Assembly: GCA_022793375.1 (NCBI GenBank)
Contig: JAAWCS010000068.1
Location: forward strand, 1 to 64,000
Direction of reading: 5' to 3'
DNA length: 64,000 bases
DNA from: Lachnospiraceae bacterium
GTDB lineage: Bacteria; Bacillota; Clostridia; Lachnospirales; Lachnospiraceae
Part shown: positions 51,125-58,508 of the stretch, one piece after another
Position numbering within the stretch: the stretch's first letter is position 1
How the letters are laid out: the number at the start of each line of letters is the position of its first letter
Notes under the pieces: model-generated
What the model was told of the DNA's origin: nothing
The model's input: only the letters and a program-made list of their open reading frames with translations
The model's database searches: none
Translations under genes and position numbers: made by a program

Positions 51125-51838
51125 TTACAGCTGCTCCTGTAAATACTGAATCAGGCGGGTCTCCAGTTCTTTTTTCTTATGACGGCTCAGGGGTACTTCC
51201 ACGTTTCCGGGATTCAAAAGCACGCTGGTTCCCTGGATTTTATGAAGGTACTGCATATTGACCAGAAAACCGCTGTGGCAGCGAAAGAAACGGTCGTCGT
51301 CCAGCAGTTCCTCCAGTTTTAATAACGTCCCCGTCACGGTATACGCGCCGCCCCGCGTATGAAGGAGGACTTTGCGGTTTGTCATTTCCGCGTAATACAG
51401 ATCGTGCAGGGCCAGGCGGATCATGCCGTCCTCGACTTTTAAGGGCACAGAGCGGCTTTTCTTCTGCGCCAGTTTTTTAAGAATCTGCCGCATCTCCTGC
51501 ACAAAGGCAAAGTAGGTCACCGGTTTGAGAATAAAGTTGGAGGCGTTGACCGCATACCCTTTGAGCGCGTACTGGACCATGTTGGTGATGAACACCAGGA
51601 TCACTTCCTCGTCTTTGGCACGGATTGCTTCCGCCGTTTTCAGCCCGTCGAGGATTTTCATCTGGATGTCCAGAAAAATCACGTCGTAGACTGCTTCGTA
51701 TGGCGAGACAATGCCCACGCCGTCCGAAAAGGTACGGATCTGAACGGGGAGCTGCCTCTCCTGCGCAAACCGCTGCGCGTATTCTTTTATCCTGTCCCGC
51801 TCTACGGCTTCGTCCTCCACAATCGCGATATGGATCAT
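51125..51838 (-). CDS. LytTR-family response regulator
   Basis: 237 residues: receiver domain (1-120) with Asp57 in VIFLDIQMKILDG and VEDE at 7-10, and a C-terminal LytTR domain (about 140-235; SRHKKKELETRLIQYL). It starts at ATG 51838 with GGGAGG. Its kinase partner, starting 1 bp after the stop, is deleted internally, so input may come from another kinase or be constitutive. Direct repeats of LytTR type upstream of the AT-rich pair (53838-53873) are candidate targets. Confidence 0.92.
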   Translation of the reverse strand: MIHIAIVEDEAVERDRIKEYAQRFAQERQLPVQIRTFSDGVGIVSPYEAVYDVIFLDIQMKILDGLKTAEAIRAKDEEVILVFITNMVQYALKGYAVNASNFILKPVTYFAFVQEMRQILKKLAQKKSRSVPLKVEDGMIRLALHDLYYAEMTNRKVLLHTRGGAYTVTGTLLKLEELLDDDRFFRCHSGFLVNMQYLHKIQGTSVLLNPGNVEVPLSRHKKKELETRLIQYLQEQL

Positions 51839-51891
51839 AGTACCTCCCTGTCTGCCGGATCGGCAAAAAACCTTCTGCCATGAATGACGAA

Positions 51892-51921
51892 ATTATATCA
51901 CACATTCGGCCCGCAGGTAAA
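51892..51921 (-). promoter_or_regulatory. Promoter of the second LytTR system
   Basis: On the minus strand TTTACC (51916-51921), 18 bp, TATAAT (51892-51897) with TGA before it (extended -10). The -35 overlaps the T-run of the upstream terminator. Confidence 0.65.
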
Positions 51922-51928
51922 GAAAAAG

Positions 51929-51972
51929 AGGGCGAAACAGCCGGATTCTCTCATAAATCCGCCGTTTGCCCT
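51929..51972 (-). terminator. Terminator after the flavoprotein gene
   Basis: AGGGC-AAACGGCGGATT pairs with AATCCGGCTGTTT-CGCCCT with few mismatches, followed by CTTTTTCTTT on the minus strand. Confidence 0.75.
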
Positions 51973-51998
51973 GCTTTTACCCGTTTTTTCGATCCGCC

Positions 51999-53723
51999 TT
52001 ACAGGCTGTTGATATATTCGATCATGCAGTCGCCCGCTACGATTCCGCTGGTGTAGGCCGCGCCCAGGGCCGCGCCTTCGTTCTCATAGTAAGGGCTGCA
52101 GTAGAGACTCCCGTTGTCCACGCCGGCTACATACAGGCCGGGAATCGGCTGCTGTGTGCCGTCAACCGCACGGCAGTACGCATCGGTCTTGACCCCGCCG
52201 AAGGTACACCAGATCGAAGGTTCGTACTCAAACACATAGTAGGTATCGCCCGTCATCTCCTTCATCAGATAGCTGTCCTTGAAAAACTGCGTATCCTTGC
52301 CGGCTGCGCACATCTCATTGTAGGCGGTCACGGCCGCCTGCAGATTCGTAAGCCCGAACGATTCCGCACACTCTTGTAACGTGCCCTTGCAGATCCAGCC
52401 CTCCGAGATTCCCTTCTCGATCGCTTCGTCCAGTTCGGATAAGACAACGCCCTGCAGGCCGGTCTGTCCGACATACCAGTCCGCGGGATTGCCCAGATAT
52501 TTAAGGATTCCTGCCTCCCGGCATCCGTCTACCATTGCCTGGTCCGCCACTGCATAATATTTGGCTACGCGCAGGCTCATCTCGCCGCCCAGCGCCAGCG
52601 GACGGTCCGAGAGGTACTGCTCGTTCATAAAGCGGTCGCCGTTCGGATCGACAATCAGGCCGCCGTAAATGGCAAACTTCTGCGCCTGGCTGGCAAAAGC
52701 CATCCTGGAGGCCGGCGCATCCTGAATCTTTGTGTTCGCGCCGCCGAACTCATTGCAGCACAGCGCCCAGTTGCGGTCCGCGATCCCGCCGGCTTCCAGC
52801 ACCATATCGTAGCCCTGGCCGGTCGACAGCGTATTGCACAGCGGCCAGATATTGATATCGCCGAAATGCTCGCGCAGGCGCGCATCGTTGCCGGCGTAAC
52901 CGCCCGTCGCCACCAGCACGGCCTTGGCGTTGTACTGGATATAGCTTCCATCGGCCGTGTCTTTCACGATTACGCCGGTTACGGCATCGCCGGTTTTTAC
53001 CAGTTTTACGGCTTCCCGGCCGGTTTCAAATGCACCGCCGTCTGCGGTCAGCTTGTCAACCAGCGGCTGAAAACGGCCGGCGCCGGCTAACTGCTTGCCT
53101 TCGGCATCCGCAAAATTGTGCCGGGCGCGAAAGCCCATGCCATAGGCATCCACCCGCAGGCCCATGTTTACGCCGTTGTCCATGAAATTCGAGACCACGC
53201 GCTCGCCCTGATCGATGCAGCGGCGCAGGAGCGCACCGTTGACCGTACCGCGGCTGAAACCATATTCGCATTCGTAGAGCGTCTGCACCGTAACCGTCGC
53301 ATTTTCTGCCGCCTGTACCCGCGTCTCGGCCAGAGCCGGACCGCCGGCCATCGCGCCGTTGGATACGCCGCAGCTGTCGCCTTTCTCCAGCAGGACCGTT
53401 TTTACGCCGGCGGCCTGCAGCGTCAGCGCCGCGTGGATTCCGGCCGCGCCGCAGCCGATAACGACCGCCTCCGTCTCTACCGTATCGCTGATTTCATAAT
53501 CCGTACCCGCAGCCGCGGCCTGCGTTTCGGCGGCCGCCGTCTCCGCCGCTTCCGTCGCCGCTTCCGTAACCGCGGCCGTAGTCGCCCCTTCGGTCGGCGC
53601 TGCCGTGCTCTCGGCCGCACTCGACGTACCGTCACCGGCACAGGCCCCCAGTACGCCGGCAGCCGCGAAGCTCAACGCGCCGGCGGCCGCACCCTTTAAG
53701 AAGTCTCTTCTGGAAATGCTCAT
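51999..53723 (-). CDS. Exported FAD-dependent fumarate reductase-like flavoprotein
   Basis: 574 residues. A twin-arginine signal (SRRDFLKG) ends in LGAC, so it is probably exported folded and lipid-anchored. An Ala/Thr/Glu-rich linker to about 75 follows. FAD_binding_2 domain: VVIGCGAAGIHAALTLQAAGVKTVLLEKG, GALLRRCIDQGERVV, and the C-terminal IPGLYVAGVDNGSLYCSPYYENEGAALGAAYTSGIVAG. No FMN-binding domain is fused. Family members reduce fumarate, urocanate or other enoates as extracellular electron acceptors; the acceptor here is unknown. GGGAGG site before the ATG; own terminator. Confidence 0.9.
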   Translation of the reverse strand: MSISRRDFLKGAAAGALSFAAAGVLGACAGDGTSSAAESTAAPTEGATTAAVTEAATEAAETAAAETQAAAAGTDYEISDTVETEAVVIGCGAAGIHAALTLQAAGVKTVLLEKGDSCGVSNGAMAGGPALAETRVQAAENATVTVQTLYECEYGFSRGTVNGALLRRCIDQGERVVSNFMDNGVNMGLRVDAYGMGFRARHNFADAEGKQLAGAGRFQPLVDKLTADGGAFETGREAVKLVKTGDAVTGVIVKDTADGSYIQYNAKAVLVATGGYAGNDARLREHFGDINIWPLCNTLSTGQGYDMVLEAGGIADRNWALCCNEFGGANTKIQDAPASRMAFASQAQKFAIYGGLIVDPNGDRFMNEQYLSDRPLALGGEMSLRVAKYYAVADQAMVDGCREAGILKYLGNPADWYVGQTGLQGVVLSELDEAIEKGISEGWICKGTLQECAESFGLTNLQAAVTAYNEMCAAGKDTQFFKDSYLMKEMTGDTYYVFEYEPSIWCTFGGVKTDAYCRAVDGTQQPIPGLYVAGVDNGSLYCSPYYENEGAALGAAYTSGIVAGDCMIEYINSL

Positions 53724-53837
53724 GTTTCATGTCCTCCCTGTTGTTCATCGATTCTAAACACCCGGCGCCGTGACGCCTGGTATCTGTTCGTTTCTTGTCA
53801 AAAAGAGAATACGGTAAAAAAATGGCGGTGGGAAGCG

Positions 53838-53873
53838 TTTGTGATTGTTTGGCTGGTTTTTGTGATTGTTTGG
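53838..53873. promoter_or_regulatory. 15-bp direct repeats with 21-bp period (LytTR-like)
   Basis: TTTGTGATTGTTTGG occurs at 53838-53852 and 53859-53873. The core ATTGTTTGG matches the LytTR consensus at 7 of 9 positions, and the 21-bp period is the one LytTR dimers use. The repeats end 16 bp before the -35 box of a plus-strand promoter and also lie upstream of the flavoprotein gene on the other strand. Confidence 0.5.
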
Positions 53874-53889
53874 ATATTTGAATATTTAA

Positions 53890-53918
53890 TTGATATTTCC
53901 GCAGAAAAGCAATAAAAT
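53890..53918 (+). promoter_or_regulatory. Promoter of the AT-rich gene pair
   Basis: TTGATA (53890-53895), 17 bp, TAAAAT (53913-53918); start codon 69 bp downstream. Confidence 0.75.
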
Positions 53919-53986
53919 AAAACTATCGATAAAATAGGGTTCTGCTTGAAGGTTGAGAAACAAATTGTGAAAGGAGTAAGCAAGGT

Positions 53987-54229
53987 ATGGTACGCAGAGG
54001 TTTAGCTTTAGGGGACATTCATATTGGGGACACCATTAGAACAGCCGCTTTAAGAGGTATCTTCGGTGTAAAAATAGTACTGAGAGATTACCATCCAATA
54101 CCAGGAACAAGCTTTGGAGAAGGAATCGTAGCATCAATAAACGATGAACCAGATGTCAATTTAACAAAAGAGGATAAATTTTTTGTATTTTACAAGGATA
54201 AATCAGACGAATATGACATGGACTATTAA
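53987..54229 (+). CDS. Small protein of the AT-rich pair, unknown
   Basis: 80 residues (MVRRGLALGDIHIGDTIRTAALRGIF...DEYDMDY), with a basic start and an acidic end, no signal peptide or membrane segment. I recognise no family. AAAGGAG lies 10 bp before the ATG. It is followed after 21 bp by the retropepsin-like gene, with a GAAAGAAGAGGAAATC ribosome site between, so both are made from one mRNA. Base composition is much more AT-rich than the flanking genes, which suggests horizontal transfer of the pair. It could be a substrate or partner of the protease-like protein; inference only. Confidence 0.7.
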   Translation: MVRRGLALGDIHIGDTIRTAALRGIFGVKIVLRDYHPIPGTSFGEGIVASINDEPDVNLTKEDKFFVFYKDKSDEYDMDY

Positions 54230-54250
54230 ATTAGAAAGAAGAGGAAATCA

Positions 54251-54895
54251 ATGAAATCCTATTTTTTAGTGCCATTGGATGACAATAGCTTTGATGTTGA
54301 ATTACAATATGCCGAATGTTCTGTGCTGGAGTTCCCACTGTCCGGAACCGTAAGAATAGATACAGGCTGTATGTTTACGAGACTGAACTTAAAAACTTTG
54401 TTGCCAAAACGATATGGCGAACAAAAAATCACTCGTTTAATGAAAGACTTGAAGTTTAAAGATATCCAAAGATTTAGGCAAGGGAAAATAAAATGTAAGC
54501 GTTCTAAAAGCGTAAATACAATAGAAGAAAAATTTCCAGCAATACAGGATATGGATGATGACGATCTGCAAAAGGATAACACCGTGTGCTTTTATCACAG
54601 CATACAAAAGCTATCTATTGGTGGATGTTACATAGGGGATGCCGATGTAAAAATAAACTACGACAGCAAAGGAGTTTCCCTTTTAGGTATGAATATATTA
54701 AAGAAATTTGAGATTTCCTGCGGTAAATCTTTAGTTAATGACATAGGAAATGAGATATATAAAGACGATTATATATTCTTAGGAAGGGTAAAAGAGGATA
54801 AAGACATAGAATACATAGATGCCTTAAATAGATACTTTGGTATAGACAACAGGTTGCAGAAATACAAGAAATCAACAATGTACAGAACATTTTAG
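54251..54895 (+). CDS. Retropepsin-like aspartic protease fold protein
   Basis: 214 residues. RIDTGCMFTRLNL (Asp37-Thr-Gly) is the catalytic motif of retroviral-type aspartic proteases, and GVSLLGMNILKKFEI (about 156-170) matches the second conserved stretch (hydrophobic-LLG-x-x-hydrophobic-L) of such folds. Between them is a long charged insert (about 55-115) rich in Lys/Arg and Asp. There is no signal peptide, so it is cytoplasmic. Retropepsins act as homodimers with one Asp each. The bacterial cytoplasmic versions are poorly known. AT-rich codon use unlike the neighbours. Catalysis is not proven by the motif alone. Confidence 0.65.
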   Translation: MKSYFLVPLDDNSFDVELQYAECSVLEFPLSGTVRIDTGCMFTRLNLKTLLPKRYGEQKITRLMKDLKFKDIQRFRQGKIKCKRSKSVNTIEEKFPAIQDMDDDDLQKDNTVCFYHSIQKLSIGGCYIGDADVKINYDSKGVSLLGMNILKKFEISCGKSLVNDIGNEIYKDDYIFLGRVKEDKDIEYIDALNRYFGIDNRLQKYKKSTMYRTF

Positions 54896-55048
54896 TTGGT
54901 CTTATTCATTTCAATTCAATAATTTTCAGGATATTCATAATAATTATCCACTTTTTCATTCAAACCCTTTACCTATAAAAACAGAAAGCAACGTCTATCA
55001 GAGACACTACCTATGTGAGCATTATACCGACAATATTTCTTCTCCCCC

Positions 55049-55345
55049 TCAGCAATCCCAGCGATATTTTTTCAGATCGACATGGTTTGCGTCCTTGAGC
55101 GAGACGCCTTCCTGTTCTAACAATTCTTTCTGTTCCTTCCATCCGGGAGCAAGCCGGCCTGCATGATTTACCACGCGGTGACAGGGATATTGGCCGTAAT
55201 ACTCCGCATGGCTGAGGATTTTTCCCACCAGTCTCGCGTTTTTATCCCTGCCCGTCAGCTTGGCAATCTGTCCGTATGTAGCGACGCGGCCCTCCGGGAT
55301 TTCTTCTACCACCGAAAGAATTTCGTAAATTACCCCTTCATCCAA
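55049..55345 (-). CDS. MGMT/alkyltransferase-like DNA-binding protein
   Basis: 98 residues, only the C-terminal DNA-binding half of O6-alkylguanine-DNA alkyltransferase: VVEEIPEGRVATYGQIAKLTG, then the active-site PCHRVVN with the reactive Cys kept, and GWKEQKELLEQEGV. Stand-alone domains of this size (Atl-like or YbaZ-type) bind alkylated DNA; with the Cys present it could be a real alkyl acceptor. I start at TTG 55345 (AGGAG eight bases upstream), overlapping the upstream gene by 8 bp. A longer frame to 55369 also begins with TTG but lacks a site. Confidence 0.85.
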   Translation of the reverse strand: MDEGVIYEILSVVEEIPEGRVATYGQIAKLTGRDKNARLVGKILSHAEYYGQYPCHRVVNHAGRLAPGWKEQKELLEQEGVSLKDANHVDLKKYRWDC

Positions 55346-56417
55346 AATATGTCTCCTCCCTGACTCCAAACTGCGCCAATACCTGTTCCAGTAATCCGCG
55401 GTTTATGGGATTGCGCAGGTCACTGCAGGCAAAGGACGCGTCCCTCTCCCAATACGGCGCATTCGAACCGGCCGCTATGCATGCCTTTAGCATCCGCTTC
55501 CCCTCCCAGAGCGCAAAGCTGATGCCGTTGTTCAGACTGGTTCCGGGAATGACGCTGCGTCCCGCCAAGGGAAGTTCACGGTAGAGCGGGCCGATCTGCA
55601 GCAGAAGCTTGTCACGATCCCTGGCGCTGATGCTCTGGCCGTAAAGGATCGGATAATCGTGCTCTTCTTCCAGGGGCGCGTTGCCGATGATCTCATATTC
55701 GCCGTAATAGAAACGGTTGTCCATAATATACTGGGCCGGACAGGCCGCATATTTTACCAGCTCGGCGGCCTGCATGGCCGGGTCTTTGGTAACGATATGA
55801 TACACTTTGACGATCAGCGCCCGCCCCATCAGGATATTCCAGTCTTTGGCTCCTTCTTTGCGGCGCTTTTCGACGTCCAGGAGAATCCGTCCGTATCCGT
55901 AATGGGTACGATCAAGGCGAAAGCGAAAAAAATCTCCCTCCCGGTATTTGCAGTGCCGGCGTTTCGCCGTGGCAAATTCCTGCACCCGCTTTTGCTCCTC
56001 TTCGTCGGTCTCCGCCACCCAGCGGTCCAGGAAAGCCGCAAATTCCTCTTCTGTCATAGCGGAAAGGCCGGCTGTCCCTGAGGAATAGTAGGTGCGCTGG
56101 TTCGTTCGATTCGCCAGGTAAAAGCCGCCTTTTTCAAAGGAGAAGTAGACGCCTTCGCTGCCCATCCGCTGCAAATTGGCCTGATTCAGATTTTTCTCCT
56201 TGCCCTTTCCTGTCTTAGCGCAGAGTTTTGTCCGGTCATGGGAGGTTTGAATATGGTAGCTGTATTCGGCAAAATAGTTTTGCCGGTCAATGACCCATTT
56301 GCGGATTATATCCCCGTCAAAATAGAGGACGTCGTTGTGGCAAAACGGGACCCGTTCCCAGGAAGGGGCTGTCTCTTCCAGTCCCATGCAGCGACGCTGT
56401 TCATTCGTTAGTTCCAT
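55338..56417 (-). CDS. Imm26-like domain protein
   Basis: 359 residues. The middle (about 145-250; KYREGDFFRFRLDRTHYGYGRILLDVE...ALIVKVYHIV) resembles immunity protein 26 of polymorphic toxin systems, in which a KXGDXFXIPL-type strand starts the domain. The N- and C-terminal parts are not recognised; no toxin gene lies nearby. It has no signal peptide. ATG 56417 with AAAGGAAAGGAA. It is divergent from marR across a shared inverted repeat and coupled to the MGMT-like gene. An orphan immunity gene or a domesticated variant is possible. The Imm26 assignment is by motif only. Confidence 0.55.
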   Translation of the reverse strand: MELTNEQRRCMGLEETAPSWERVPFCHNDVLYFDGDIIRKWVIDRQNYFAEYSYHIQTSHDRTKLCAKTGKGKEKNLNQANLQRMGSEGVYFSFEKGGFYLANRTNQRTYYSSGTAGLSAMTEEEFAAFLDRWVAETDEEEQKRVQEFATAKRRHCKYREGDFFRFRLDRTHYGYGRILLDVEKRRKEGAKDWNILMGRALIVKVYHIVTKDPAMQAAELVKYAACPAQYIMDNRFYYGEYEIIGNAPLEEEHDYPILYGQSISARDRDKLLLQIGPLYRELPLAGRSVIPGTSLNNGISFALWEGKRMLKACIAAGSNAPYWERDASFACSDLRNPINRGLLEQVLAQFGVREETYFG

Positions 56418-56553
56418 TGTTGGTTCCTTTCCTTTAGGACGGCAGCCGCTTTTGTATTTCTTCAATCCCATATCCGCAGGCTGCCATAGCGCAGGAGCAG
56501 CCCCCCTGCATTCCCCGCCCTTCGTTAAAGAATTGGTACGCGGCTATGAATTT

Positions 56554-56582
56554 ATTATAACGGAAAACTCTAAAGGGAACAA
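56554..56582 (-). promoter_or_regulatory. Promoter of the Imm26-like gene
   Basis: On the minus strand TTGTTC (56577-56582), 17 bp, TATAAT (56554-56559). Confidence 0.75.
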
Positions 56583-56595
56583 GCGCTACTTGTTC
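56577..56595. promoter_or_regulatory. Inverted repeat over the Imm26-like promoter, likely MarR operator
   Basis: GAACAAG (56577-56583) and CTTGTTC (56589-56595) are perfect arms around CGCTA. The repeat covers the -35 box of the minus-strand promoter and ends 17 bp before the -35 of marR, so one repressor could control both. Confidence 0.6.
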
Positions 56596-56611
56596 TTACC
56601 GGAATAATGTC

Positions 56612-56660
56612 TTGCACTTTTTCCCTCGTTATGATAGGATAATAATTGTTCTATATAGAA
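56612..56660 (+). promoter_or_regulatory. marR promoter and palindrome
   Basis: TTGCAC (56612-56617), 17 bp, TAGGAT (56635-56640). TTCTATATAGAA (56649-56660), a perfect palindrome, lies over the start point; autoregulation is likely. Confidence 0.6.
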
Positions 56661-56689
56661 ATATTCTAATACGATTGAAGGAAAAGACT

Positions 56690-57136
56690 ATGGAAACCAA
56701 AGGCGGCTTTTACATCTCACAAATCAAACAGCTCCAGGACAGAATTTTCGAGCGGCTCTTGCTTGAAAACGGGATTGAATTAACCAGCGGGCAGGGAAGA
56801 ATCCTTTTTATCCTATGGAAAACCGACCGTCTCACCATCAGCGAAATCAGCCGGCAAACTTCGCTTGCGAAAAATACAGTATCGATGGTCATAAACGGCA
56901 TGGTGAACAAGGGGATCATCGAGAGGACGGTCAACCCCTCCAACCGCCGCCAGGTCATTGTATCGCTCACGGATACCGCGAAAGCGCTGCAGGAAAAATA
57001 CGAGAAGGTATCGCAGCAGATGAACGCCTTGTTTTACCAGGGATTTTCACCAGAGGAACAAGGCCTGTTTGAGCAGTACTTAGCCCGCATCCTTGACACC
57101 CTGAGCAAAAACCTGCCGTCCGGCAGCGGAATTTAA
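56690..57136 (+). CDS. MarR-family transcriptional regulator
   Basis: 148 residues. Winged helix: QGRILFILWKTDRLTISEISRQTSLAKNTVSMVINGMVNKGIIERTVNPSNRRQVIVSLTDTAK, the full MarR DNA-binding region. It usually represses its own operon until a small ligand binds. AAGGAAAAG precedes ATG 56690; the longer frame to 56612 would begin within the promoter. It is followed after 17 bp by a flavin-binding oxidase-like gene and faces the Imm26-like gene. Confidence 0.93.
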   Translation: METKGGFYISQIKQLQDRIFERLLLENGIELTSGQGRILFILWKTDRLTISEISRQTSLAKNTVSMVINGMVNKGIIERTVNPSNRRQVIVSLTDTAKALQEKYEKVSQQMNALFYQGFSPEEQGLFEQYLARILDTLSKNLPSGSGI

Positions 57137-57153
57137 AACGAGGAGGAATTGCC

Positions 57154-57582
57154 ATGAAAACGAGAGAACAGTTGATCGGATTTATAAAAAAACAGAACGT
57201 AGCTTTGATTGCTTCTGTAGACGAGGACGGCTTCCCCTGTGTGAAAGCCATGTTTATGCCGCGTAAAATCGACGGGAATTGTTTTTATTTCTCGACCAAT
57301 ACCTCCTCCTGGCGCGCGCAGCAGTTTATGAAAAATCCGAAGGCCGGCATTTATTTTTACAATAAGGGACGGTTTTGCTATGAGGGGGTACTGCTGACCG
57401 GCACGATGGAGGTGCTGCAAGATAAGGGCATCAAGAAAGAAATCTGGCAGACCGGCGATCTCATGTATTACCGGCAGGGCGTCGCCGATCCGGATTACTG
57501 CGTACTAAAGTTTACGGCCATAAAGGGCCGGCACTACCGCGATTTAAAAACAAGGGGCTTTTGTGTCAAAGACCTGGCTTGA
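57154..57582 (+). CDS. Pyridoxamine 5'-phosphate oxidase-like flavin-binding protein
   Basis: 142 residues, split-barrel flavin-binding fold (IKKQNVALIASVDEDGFPCVKAMFMPRKIDGNCFYFSTNTSSWRAQQFMKNPKAGIYFYN). Members bind FMN or F420/haem and often act in detoxification or reduction, not in vitamin B6 synthesis. GAGGAGGAATTGCC is a strong ribosome site. It is the second gene of the marR unit, so the MarR ligand may be its substrate. Confidence 0.87.
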   Translation: MKTREQLIGFIKKQNVALIASVDEDGFPCVKAMFMPRKIDGNCFYFSTNTSSWRAQQFMKNPKAGIYFYNKGRFCYEGVLLTGTMEVLQDKGIKKEIWQTGDLMYYRQGVADPDYCVLKFTAIKGRHYRDLKTRGFCVKDLA

Positions 57583-57585
57583 AAG

Positions 57586-57605
57586 AGGGCGGCTTTGGCC
57601 GCCCT
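57586..57605. terminator. GC-rich hairpin between convergent genes
   Basis: AGGGCGGC-TTT-GGCCGCCCT is a near-perfect stem lying in the 39-bp gap between the oxidase-like gene and the convergent Cys-rich gene. Confidence 0.6.
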
Positions 57606-57621
57606 GCACAAGGCTTCTTTC

Positions 57622-58059
57622 TCAACCCCGCCTTTGGTAAAGGACAATCTGCGGATCGGCTCCGTCACATCCGTATTCGCATACCAGCAGGTACGCATCG
57701 TCCGCTGCGATGCCGTAGCATCTCTCGCTTCCGGGGATTTCGACCTGGTTTCCCCAGTAGGTGCGGTTGTCCTCCAAAAGCTTTACCCTCCGGCCGTTCG
57801 GGAGACAGTACTCCATGTTTACATAAAAGCCGTTCAGTACATTTAGGTCGGTGACCTGCAGGCCTTTGATTCCCAATGCGTTTATTTCCTTAATCACTCT
57901 CTGTTTCCTGGCCTGGTATGCTTCAAAGCCTTCTTTTTTGATCCACTCGGCCGCAATACAGCTGCCGCCAAAGGGATGGCCGTCTGTCTCCGCGCAGCCG
58001 CCGCAGGCTTCCTTTTGCGGGCATTCGCCGCACCAGTCTGCTTTACAAATCGTCAGCAT
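57622..58059 (-). CDS. Cys-rich DUF3795-like protein
   Basis: 145 residues. The N-terminal 35 residues carry a Cys cluster (CKADWCGECPQKEACGGCAETDGHPFGGSC) like DUF3795-type proteins, which may bind zinc or another metal. The rest is not recognised. I start at 58059 with AGGAG; the longer frame to 58122 would begin in a GC-rich hairpin (58100-58117). A TATAAT-like box lies at 58091-58096 but no good -35 matches. Function is unknown. Confidence 0.75.
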   Translation of the reverse strand: MLTICKADWCGECPQKEACGGCAETDGHPFGGSCIAAEWIKKEGFEAYQARKQRVIKEINALGIKGLQVTDLNVLNGFYVNMEYCLPNGRRVKLLEDNRTYWGNQVEIPGSERCYGIAADDAYLLVCEYGCDGADPQIVLYQRRG

Positions 58060-58139
58060 GTTTTTTCTCCTCACAGTATCTTTTAAAAACATTATAGCAT
58101 GCCCCTCCGGGGAGGGGCACACGCCTTTTCCTTTTCCTT

Positions 58140-58508
58140 TTACTTCTTTCTTTCCTTCCAGACCGATGCCAGGATATCCTTGAGCACCAGGAACGAATCC
58201 AGCTCATTATACCCGTATCTCTTTTCCAGGTCTTTTAGCAGCCGATCCAGTTCTGCCGCGTAGCAGGCCGTGTCCACTTTCCCCTGATACTGGGCCAGCA
58301 CCGGGTATTTTTTGCTCCAGGCTTTTGTCCAGTCGATCTGATCGGACACTTTCTCACTTGTCTTATCAATCACCTCCTGAATCTCCCGAACGTTGATGTC
58401 AAACTCCACCAATTCGTCCAGAGACAGCCCGTACAGCACCGCAAGACGCTTGGCCTGCCGGATATCCGGCAGCGTCTCGTCCGTCTCCCATTTTGATACC
58501 GTCTGCCG
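58140..58508 (-). pseudogene. XRE-family regulator missing its N-terminal helices
   Basis: The frame reads RQTVSKWETDETLPDIRQAKRLAVLYGLSLDELVEF, exactly the second half of an XRE helix-turn-helix, followed by about 95 residues of a C-terminal domain (EIQEVIDKTSEK...DSFLVLKDILASVWKERKK). The first 28 or so residues (helices 1-2 and start codon) are absent: upstream of about 58508 the sequence belongs to the glycosyltransferase gene in another frame. An internal GTG (58439) gives 99 residues but no DNA-binding unit. I infer truncation by a deletion. Confidence 0.75.
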
